Source: Bordetella parapertussis
Lineage (GTDB): Bacteria > Pseudomonadota > Gammaproteobacteria > Burkholderiales > SG8-39
DNA: 5,191 nt
Direction of reading: 5' to 3'
Assembly (NCBI GenBank): GCA_945869935.1
Contig: CAMBSA010000187.1
Span: 1-5,191 of the forward strand
The notes beneath the pieces are model-generated. The model was not told the origin of the DNA. It worked only from the letters and a program-made list of their open reading frames with translations, and did not search any database. Position numbers and translations under genes: made by a program. Shown piece by piece: positions 1-5,191 of this stretch; the first letter of the stretch is position 1, and each line of letters opens with the position of its first letter.

Positions 1-1
1 G

Positions 2-454
2 GGGGCGCCGTCCACCGCGTGTCTCGCCGTCGAGGCCGGCGGCGAAGGCTGGCGGATCCGCCTCGACGAAACCGCGGAAGTGCTGCCTGTGCCGGATATA
101 ACGACCGTGCCGCTCTGCCGGCCCTGGTTCGTCGGCCTGGCCAACGTGCACGGCCGGCTGGTGTCGGTGGTCGATTTCTCGGCCTTTTCGGGTCCCGGAC
201 CCACGCCGCGTTCGTCCGAGGCGCGGGTGGTGGTGTTCGCGGAGCGCTTCGGCGCACACGGTGGATTGCTGGTGTCGCGTGTTGCGGGATTGCGCAATGC
301 GGATGCGTTCGAACCGGTGGCGGCGCTTGCTTCCGGGGCGGGATCGAAGCCCTGGTTTGGATCGCGCTGGCGCGATTCAGAGGGGCGGGATTGGCGCGAT
401 CTGAAGCTTCCTGAACTGATCGCGGCGGAAGAATTTCTTCAGGTGGTGCGCTAG
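2..454 (+). CDS. pilI: PilI, CheW-like chemotaxis adaptor of the type IV pilus system (5' partial)
   Basis: This is the C-terminal 150 codons of a CheW-family adaptor, read in frame from base 2 to the TAG at 452-454; the true start lies off the left edge. PilI proteins are cytoplasmic scaffolds that join the PilJ receptor to the ChpA kinase. The call rests on the CheW-fold core: an RLDETAEVLPVP stretch (from about base 56), then VPLCRPWFVGLANVHGRL, then SVVDF. These match the PilI version of the CheW 'G-hydrophobic-x-N-hydrophobic-R-G ... P/S-V-V-D' core. The C-terminal RDWRDLKLPEL and EEFLQV (to base 451) is also typical of PilI. A GTG at 80 could be mistaken for a start, but homologous sequence continues upstream of it, so it is internal. 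An oddity is His (149-151) where the usual core motif has Arg. The gene order pilI-pilJ-chpA supports the assignment. About 25-30 N-terminal residues are probably missing, given a usual length near 178 aa. Confidence is high for the CheW family and good for PilI. Confidence 0.9.
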   Translation, partial: GAPSTACLAVEAGGEGWRIRLDETAEVLPVPDITTVPLCRPWFVGLANVHGRLVSVVDFSAFSGPGPTPRSSEARVVVFAERFGAHGGLLVSRVAGLRNADAFEPVAALASGAGSKPWFGSRWRDSEGRDWRDLKLPELIAAEEFLQVVR

Positions 455-551
455 ATGGGTGGCGCGGTGAATAGCGCGGCAGCGGTCAACAATATGCTTC
501 CGCTAAAGGTTTTCTTCAACATGTGTCGGATCGAGATACAACGGAGAGCCA
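455..551 (+). other. pilI-pilJ intergenic spacer
   Basis: This 97-base gap separates the pilI stop from the pilJ start and is clearly less GC-rich than the flanking genes. I see no convincing -35/-10 pair, inverted repeat or T-run terminator, so read-through from pilI into pilJ is the simplest view. The only signal I can support is the pilJ ribosome binding site at its right end. A 41-codon open frame starts at 455 directly after the pilI stop, but it uses codons that are rare in the flanking genes (CTA, ATA, AGA) and looks non-coding. Confidence 0.5.
543..548 (+). promoter_or_regulatory. Ribosome binding site of pilJ
   Basis: GGAGAG is complementary to the 3' end of 16S rRNA; its GGAG core ends five bases before the ATG at 552. 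It fixes the pilJ start, which also gives the MAFKLP N-terminus that I recall from betaproteobacterial PilJ proteins. Confidence 0.8.
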
Positions 552-2672
552 ATGGCCTTCAAGCTGCCGAATTTCGGTAAAGACAAGACGAGCAAAGCGG
601 CGCCGGGCAAGGTTCCTGCAGCCAAGCCTGCCTCCGAACCCGGTGCGTTGCCGCTGATTGGCCGCCTGCGGGTGGCGCAACAGTTGCAACTGCTGGTGGT
701 CGCACTCGCGCTCATCGCGGTCGTGACCGGATTCATCGTGTTCGCGGATTACCGTGCCGCAACGCACGGAACCAACTACGTGACGGTCTCGGGCGAAATG
801 CGCATGCTCACCCAGCGCACTGCCAAGGCGACGCAGACCGCGCTGCTCGGCAATGCGCCGGCATTTCGCCAGCTGCTCGAGGCGCGCGACAAGTTCGTGC
901 AGTCGCTGACCCTGCTCACCCAGGGGGGCGACAGCGCGGGCGAGCGCCTGCCGCCGACGTCCGACGCGGTGATGCCCTCGGTCGAGGCGCTCACGCGCGA
1001 GTGGGAGAAGAACGAACGCAACCTGCAGCTGGTGCTCGGGCAGCAGAAGAATCTCCTGGGTCTGGCCACTGCGGTGCGTTCGATCAATTCCGCCAATCCG
1101 ACGCTGCTTGAGCTCGCCGAGCAGATCCAGGCGGCGCGTCTTGCCGCGAACGCGCCGGCGCGCGAAATCTCCGCGCTCGCGCAACTGGTCACGCTCACGC
1201 AGCGCCTTGGACGCGGCGCCAACACCCTGCTCGGCGCGGAATTGGTCGACGCGGATATCGTCGCCGCGATGAGCAAGGACGCGACCACCTTTCGCAGCCT
1301 GCTGCAGCAGATTGCCGATTCCGCGCGCGCAGCCGCCAAGGATGCCGACACGACCGACAAGCTGGGCAAGCTCGAGGCCGCGTACAAGGAATTCCAGACC
1401 GCGCTCGACGGCATTCTCGCCAACGGCCAGGCGCTGGTGAACGCCAAGAACGCCGGTCGCAAGGTGGTGGACGATTCGGAGAACCTGCTCAAGGCCACCG
1501 AGACACTGGTGGGGGCGTATCAGCAGGAGCTCGCCGGACGCGCGACCACGTTCGCCGCGATGGGCGTGCTCGCACTCCTTGGCGCGCTGGTGATCTGGCT
1601 GATGGTGAAGGCCTACGCCGACGAACAGCGCAGGCAGGCGATCGCCGCGCGCCGCGAGCGCGAGCAGGAACAGAACCAGAACCGCGCCAACCAGGACGCG
1701 ATCCTGCGGTTGATGAACGAGATGCAGTCGCTCGCCGAGGGAGATCTCACCACCAAGGCCACCGTGTCCGAGGAGATCACCGGTGCGATCGCCGACTCGG
1801 TGAACTACACCATCGAGGAACTGCGCGAACTGGTGGCCCGGATCAACGACGCGTCCACCCGCGTCACCGGCGCGACCGAGGCCGCGCGCGCGACCTCCGG
1901 CCAGCTGCTCGGCGCGGCGGAATACCAGTCGCGCGAAATCCGCAGCACGACCGCCGCGATGCTCGAGATGGTGCGCGAGATGACCGACATGTCGGGCAGC
2001 ACCGGCCAGTCGGCAAGCGTCGCGCGGCAGTCGCTCACCGCGGCGCAAAAGGGCCAGTCGGCGGTGCAGGATTCGATCGCCGGCATGAACGACATCCGCG
2101 AACAGATCCAGGAGACCTCCAAGCGCATCAAGCGGCTGGGGGAGTCCTCGCAGGAGATCGGCGAGATCGTGGAGCTCATCTCGGACATCACCGAGCAGAC
2201 CAATGTGCTCGCGCTCAACGCGGCGATCCAGGCCGCCGCCGCGGGCGAAGCCGGTCGCGGATTCTCGGTGGTGGCGGAAGAAGTGCAGCGGCTTGCCGAG
2301 CGCAGCGGCGAGGCGACCAAGCAGATCGCGGCGATCGTCAAGACGATTCAGACCGATACCGGCGACGCAGTGGCGGCGATGGAACGCAGCACCCGCGGCG
2401 TGGTCGACGGAGCGCGCCTGTCGGATGCGGCGGGACAGGCACTGGCGGAAATCGGCGAGGTATCGCAGCGGCTGGCGTCGCTGATCGACACGGTGTCGAC
2501 CACTGCGAAGACGCAGGCGAAGAACGCCGGCACCGTGGCGGGCAACATGCAGGACATCCTGCGGATCACGCAGCAGACCACCGAGGGCACCAAGCAGACA
2601 TCGGCCTCGGTGGAGGAACTCGCCAAGCTCGCCACCGAACTCAAGAGCTCGGTGTCGCGGTTCCGGGTGTAG
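552..2672 (+). CDS. pilJ: PilJ, methyl-accepting chemoreceptor of the type IV pilus (Pil-Chp) system
   Basis: A complete 706-aa inner-membrane chemoreceptor. Layout: a short basic/Ala/Pro-rich cytoplasmic tail (1-42); membrane segment 1 (about 47-65); a long periplasmic helical domain (about 66-332); membrane segment 2 (about 333-353); a charged Arg/Glu/Gln-rich linker (357-385); a HAMP-like stretch with [14 protein letters not shown] (396-409); and a cytoplasmic MCP signalling domain (about 440-706). The periplasmic part has two PilJ-type motifs, [13 protein letters not shown] (80-92) and [16 protein letters not shown] (212-227), which separate it from ordinary MCPs. The hairpin tip is [18 protein letters not shown] (543-560), followed by [20 protein letters not shown]. 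No C-terminal CheR-docking pentapeptide is present; the protein ends SVSRFRV. I could not assign methylation sites by a clean consensus. In Pseudomonas, PilJ senses pilus or surface input and controls ChpA through PilI; the same role is inferred here from family and gene order. The P. aeruginosa protein is about 682 aa, so the length is normal. Confidence 0.95.
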   Translation: MAFKLPNFGKDKTSKAAPGKVPAAKPASEPGALPLIGRLRVAQQLQLLVVALALIAVVTGFIVFADYRAATHGTNYVTVSGEMRMLTQRTAKATQTALLGNAPAFRQLLEARDKFVQSLTLLTQGGDSAGERLPPTSDAVMPSVEALTREWEKNERNLQLVLGQQKNLLGLATAVRSINSANPTLLELAEQIQAARLAANAPAREISALAQLVTLTQRLGRGANTLLGAELVDADIVAAMSKDATTFRSLLQQIADSARAAAKDADTTDKLGKLEAAYKEFQTALDGILANGQALVNAKNAGRKVVDDSENLLKATETLVGAYQQELAGRATTFAAMGVLALLGALVIWLMVKAYADEQRRQAIAARREREQEQNQNRANQDAILRLMNEMQSLAEGDLTTKATVSEEITGAIADSVNYTIEELRELVARINDASTRVTGATEAARATSGQLLGAAEYQSREIRSTTAAMLEMVREMTDMSGSTGQSASVARQSLTAAQKGQSAVQDSIAGMNDIREQIQETSKRIKRLGESSQEIGEIVELISDITEQTNVLALNAAIQAAAAGEAGRGFSVVAEEVQRLAERSGEATKQIAAIVKTIQTDTGDAVAAMERSTRGVVDGARLSDAAGQALAEIGEVSQRLASLIDTVSTTAKTQAKNAGTVAGNMQDILRITQQTTEGTKQTSASVEELAKLATELKSSVSRFRV

Positions 2673-2709
2673 TTGCGAAAGCCACGATAAGCGCAATGCG
2701 ATACAACGC

Positions 2710-5191
2710 ATGAGCCGAAAAAGCACCGGCTTCGACACCGGGCCGCTTGCCTGGGTCAAGGGCGAGATCGATTCCGCGCTGAAACGCGGTGCCGATGCGC
2801 TTGTCGCGTTCGAACGCAAGCCGGAGGATGCGATGCAGATCCGGCTCGCGCATGCCAGCCTGCACCAGGCGCACGGCGCGATCAACATCGTCGGGCTGGA
2901 CGGAGTCACCCGCGTGAGCGAGGCCCTCGAAGGCCTGATCGCCGCGCTGGACACCGTGCCGGAGAAGCGCACGCCCGATGTGTTTGCACTGGCTGCCCGC
3001 GCCTTCGCGGAGCTCGCGGGCTACATCGAGGATCTGTCCAAGGGCGCGGCAAACCGCCCGCTGCGGCTGCTGCCCGTGTACGAAGCACTCGCGTCGGAAT
3101 TGGGCCGTCCGGTCGATCCGGTCGATCTTTACTATGTTGACCTGACGCGCAAACCGCCGCCGCGCGATACCGCCTCGGTTCGGACGGCGAGCGAGGACAT
3201 GCGCGTCATTGCGCGCACCGCCCGGGGGCGATACCAGCGGGGCTTTCTTCGCTGGCTGAAAAGCGATCCGGTGGGCGCGGAGGAAATGCGCGCCGCGGTG
3301 GCCGAAGTGGAACTGGCGCAGGGTGTCAGCACCCAACGCGCCTTCTGGTGGAGCGCGCTCGGGTTTCTCGAAGCGCTTAGCGCCCGAGCGATACCGCCCG
3401 CGCTGGATGCGCGCCGGCTCATTACCCGGATCGAGCAGCAATTGAAGAGCCTGTCGGAAGGCTCGCCCTCGATTTCCGAACGCCTGATGCGCGAAGTGCT
3501 GTTCTTCGTCGCGCATGCGGGTGCGGCGGCGGGCGTCGCGGAACAGGTGAGAAATGTCTACGGACTCGCCGAGACGCTGCCGGCCCCGCCTGCGACCGAG
3601 ACCGCGCAGGTGACGGTCGATCCCGGCATCGCGCGCGCGCGCCTGGATGAAGCCAAGGGCGCGTGGAACCGCTGCGCCTCGGGTGAAGCGCCCGATCTGT
3701 CGGCGTTCTGCGGTCATCTGCTCGCCTTGCGCGAGAGCGCGACTGCGCTTCGACATCCGGAACTCACCGCGCTCGTAGCCCGGATCTCCGCGGCGGGTGA
3801 CTGGATCGCGTCGGACGCTTCGCGCATGAGCGATGCCGCCGCGCTCGAGATCGCCGCCGGCCTGCTTCTGGTCGAGGATGCGCTCGCCGGGTTCGACGCG
3901 CTCGGCGAAGAGTTCCAGGAACAATCGGCGTTCATCCGTGAGCGACTCGAGGCGCTGATCGAGGGCCGGCTATTACGCACCACGCCCGAGAATGCGGCGA
4001 TGGAGGAAATCGCGCAGCGCGCGCAGGATCAACTGCTCGTCAGCCAGGTCGCGGGCGAGATGAAAACGAATCTCGCCGACATCGAAAAAGCGCTCGATGC
4101 GTATTTCCGCGATACCTCGCGCCGTGCGGAACTCGCCGCGGTGGAACGGCCGATGCATCAGCTTGTCGGCGCCTTCGATATTCTTGGCGAGGATCGCGCC
4201 AAGGAGGCGGTTAAATCCTGTCTCGCGCTGATCCGCCGCTTCGCCGCACCGGACGCCGCACCCACGGAGGATGAATTCGGCGCGCTGGCGCAAACCCTCT
4301 CGGGCATTGGTTTCTATGTCGAGGGCCTGGTCAACGGCGATGCGGACTTCGATACTGCAATGCGACCGCTCGAGGCGCCGGTGATCGAGGGCTTCGACGC
4401 CGAGCTTGTCGTGCCGGTGGCGGTACCGCAGACGCAGGTCGAAGCGGCGTCTGCGTCGCTGCCCGAACTGTCACCTACGGTGCCGCTCGAGGTGCCGCCC
4501 GATGTGACGGCTGACACAACGCCGCCTGCGGCGCTCGTCGCCGAGCCGGTCGATCCCGAACTGCTGCCGATCTATCTCGAAGAAGCGCGGGAAGTGCTGG
4601 AGTCAATCGGCGTCGGTCTTGGTGCGATGCGCGCAGGGGATGCGGACAAGACAACGCTTACCGAAGTGAGGCGCGGTTTTCATACGCTCAAGGGCTCGGG
4701 CCGCATGGTCGGCCTGAACCGGCTGGGCGAGGCTGCCTGGTCGGTTGAGCAGACGATGAATGTCTGGCTCGCCGAACAACGCGAGGTTTCTCCCGCACTC
4801 GCCCGTCTCGTCGACGTTGCCGCGACGTATTTTTCCGACAGCGTTGCCGCGCTTGAGGCCGGAGGCGTGGCGGGTGACGATTCTTCGGTGGTGGCGCTCG
4901 CGACGCGGGTACGCAGCGGCGAGCCGGACGCGGTCGATGAGCCAGCGGCGGTCGATGAGCCAGCGGCGGTCGATGCGCTCGAGGCGGTGGTCGAATCACC
5001 GGTGATCGACGTTGCATCCGCGCCGGAACTTCCGTCCTTCATCGATACCGAGCCCGTCGACCTGCCTGAAGAAATTGTCGTGTCGGTACCCGATTCCGTC
5101 ATTCCCGAATTCGCGGCACCGGCACCGGTCGATATCCCCGCGTCGGCGGCGAACGAGTCCGAGGTGGTGGTGCCTGCGGTGGTGGTCCCCG
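2710..5191 (+). CDS. chpA: ChpA/PilL, hybrid CheA-type histidine kinase of the type IV pilus system (3' partial)
   Basis: An open frame of 827 codons starting 37 bases after pilJ and leaving the window with no stop. ATG 2710 is chosen because no ATG, GTG or TTG occurs in this frame between the pilJ stop and here, and because GPLAWVKGEIDSAL (11-24) matches the usual ChpA N-terminus. The Shine-Dalgarno is weak, so translation may depend on pilJ. Residues 1 to about 300 form the FimL-like N-terminal region, with LHQAHGAINIVGL (51-63), DPVDLYYVDLTRK (137-149) and QRAFWWSALGFLEAL (210-224). Residues 310-540 are further all-helical segments, including MHQLVGAFDILG (482-493). A canonical HPt domain spans about 615-734, with the phospho-acceptor at H658 in FHTLKGSGRMVGL. 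A Val/Pro/Glu/Ala-rich linker runs 558-614 and another from 735 onward. ATPase, CheW-like and receiver domains are expected beyond the edge (P. aeruginosa ChpA is about 2,470 aa). The kinase takes signals from PilJ via PilI and phosphorylates PilG/PilH in the known system. The alternative name PilL is used in some species. Confidence 0.92.
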   Translation, partial: MSRKSTGFDTGPLAWVKGEIDSALKRGADALVAFERKPEDAMQIRLAHASLHQAHGAINIVGLDGVTRVSEALEGLIAALDTVPEKRTPDVFALAARAFAELAGYIEDLSKGAANRPLRLLPVYEALASELGRPVDPVDLYYVDLTRKPPPRDTASVRTASEDMRVIARTARGRYQRGFLRWLKSDPVGAEEMRAAVAEVELAQGVSTQRAFWWSALGFLEALSARAIPPALDARRLITRIEQQLKSLSEGSPSISERLMREVLFFVAHAGAAAGVAEQVRNVYGLAETLPAPPATETAQVTVDPGIARARLDEAKGAWNRCASGEAPDLSAFCGHLLALRESATALRHPELTALVARISAAGDWIASDASRMSDAAALEIAAGLLLVEDALAGFDALGEEFQEQSAFIRERLEALIEGRLLRTTPENAAMEEIAQRAQDQLLVSQVAGEMKTNLADIEKALDAYFRDTSRRAELAAVERPMHQLVGAFDILGEDRAKEAVKSCLALIRRFAAPDAAPTEDEFGALAQTLSGIGFYVEGLVNGDADFDTAMRPLEAPVIEGFDAELVVPVAVPQTQVEAASASLPELSPTVPLEVPPDVTADTTPPAALVAEPVDPELLPIYLEEAREVLESIGVGLGAMRAGDADKTTLTEVRRGFHTLKGSGRMVGLNRLGEAAWSVEQTMNVWLAEQREVSPALARLVDVAATYFSDSVAALEAGGVAGDDSSVVALATRVRSGEPDAVDEPAAVDEPAAVDALEAVVESPVIDVASAPELPSFIDTEPVDLPEEIVVSVPDSVIPEFAAPAPVDIPASAANESEVVVPAVVVP
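4552..4911 (+). other. HPt (histidine phosphotransfer) domain encoded within chpA
   Basis: Codons 615-734 of chpA encode a four-helix-bundle HPt domain. It opens with DPELLPIYLEEAREVLESI, the usual first helix, and carries the phospho-acceptor motif H-T-L-K-G-S at 658-663 (H658 is encoded at 4681-4683). Lys661 and Gly662 are the family-conserved residues that assist phosphotransfer. This is the only fully canonical HPt in the visible part of the protein; ChpA homologues normally carry several. Confidence 0.9.
4930..4974 (+). repeat. 18-bp in-frame tandem repeat in the chpA linker (AVDEPA)
   Basis: The unit GCGGTCGATGAGCCAGCG occurs twice without mismatch (4930-4947 and 4948-4965), followed by half a unit (4966-4974). 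It encodes AVDEPA-AVDEPA-AVD, residues 741-755 of ChpA. Because the unit is a multiple of three, copy changes would lengthen or shorten the linker without breaking the frame. It sits just after the HPt domain, where a flexible tether is expected. Confidence 0.9.
5161..5190 (+). repeat. Imperfect 15-bp in-frame repeat in the chpA linker (xVVVP)
   Basis: Two 15-base units, 5161-5175 and 5176-5190, encode EVVVP and AVVVP and differ only at their first codon and at the third base of the last two codons. They lie at the right edge inside the Val/Pro/Glu-rich linker, so the repeat may continue outside the window. Confidence 0.6.

Noticed and set aside
80..82. GTG as a possible start of a shorter 124-aa CheW-like protein
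   Set aside because: CheW-fold sequence (LDETAEV) continues in frame upstream of it, so the gene starts beyond the left edge.
19..414. A 131-codon + frame overlapping pilI
   Set aside because: It is a frame-shifted reading of pilI, rich in Arg, Ala and Gly, with no family features; the pilI frame carries the CheW core.
2203..2484. A 93-codon + frame inside pilJ
   Set aside because: An Arg/Ser/Pro-rich out-of-frame reading of the conserved MCP hairpin tip; no ribosome binding site or domain supports it.
2673..2709. Transcription terminator between pilJ and chpA
   Set aside because: The 37-base gap has no GC-rich inverted repeat followed by T residues, so the genes are most simply read as one transcript.
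516..2972. An 818-codon open frame on the minus strand covering all of pilJ
   Set aside because: It mirrors a strongly supported PilJ coding frame in high-GC DNA, where antisense frames often lack stops. Its translation is Arg/His/Leu/Gly-rich with no recognisable domain, and it crosses the pilJ-chpA junction.
2641..3924. A 427-codon open frame on the minus strand opposite the start of chpA
   Set aside because: It is the antisense shadow of the ChpA frame; the product is Arg/Gly-rich with no known motif, while the + strand frame matches ChpA along its length.
4680..5102. A 140-codon minus-strand frame rich in Ser, Thr and Ala, resembling a low-complexity surface protein
   Set aside because: Its repeats are the complement of the HPt and linker region of chpA, including the 18-bp repeat; the low complexity comes from that linker's composition.

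Overview
The window is a GC-rich stretch, dense with coding sequence, from a Gram-negative bacterium. It is most likely a betaproteobacterium, judged from the wording of the PilJ and ChpA proteins; this is recognition from memory, not a database match. All three genes lie on the + strand and form the core of a Pil-Chp (type IV pilus) chemosensory operon in the order pilI, pilJ, chpA (pilL). No rRNA, tRNA, mobile element or CRISPR array is visible.

Layout: (1) 2-454, the C-terminal ~150 codons of a CheW-like adaptor (PilI), cut by the left edge. (2) 455-551, a 97-base spacer of visibly lower GC, ending in a good ribosome binding site. (3) 552-2672, complete pilJ, a 706-aa membrane chemoreceptor. 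(4) 2673-2709, a 37-base spacer. (5) 2710-5191, the first 827 codons of a very large hybrid CheA-type histidine kinase (ChpA/PilL). It runs off the right edge without a stop codon, so it is easily missed by tools that demand a complete ORF. The visible part holds the helical N-terminal region, one canonical HPt domain (phospho-acceptor His658) and the start of a Val/Pro/Glu-rich linker with small tandem repeats. The ATPase, CheW-like and receiver domains expected of the family would lie downstream, outside the window.

Working together: by analogy with the characterised Pseudomonas Pil-Chp system, PilJ senses a pilus- or surface-related input in the periplasm, PilI couples PilJ to ChpA, and ChpA passes phosphate to the response regulators PilG and PilH, which steer twitching motility and, in Pseudomonas, cAMP signalling. 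Those regulators are not in the window; pilG and pilH would usually lie upstream of pilI.

This is a known kind of system, and I found no convincing evidence of an undescribed one. The points worth a second look are inside the proteins: His-containing HPt-like motifs in the N-terminal part of ChpA, substitutions at conserved CheW and receptor-tip positions, and in-frame repeats in the ChpA linker.
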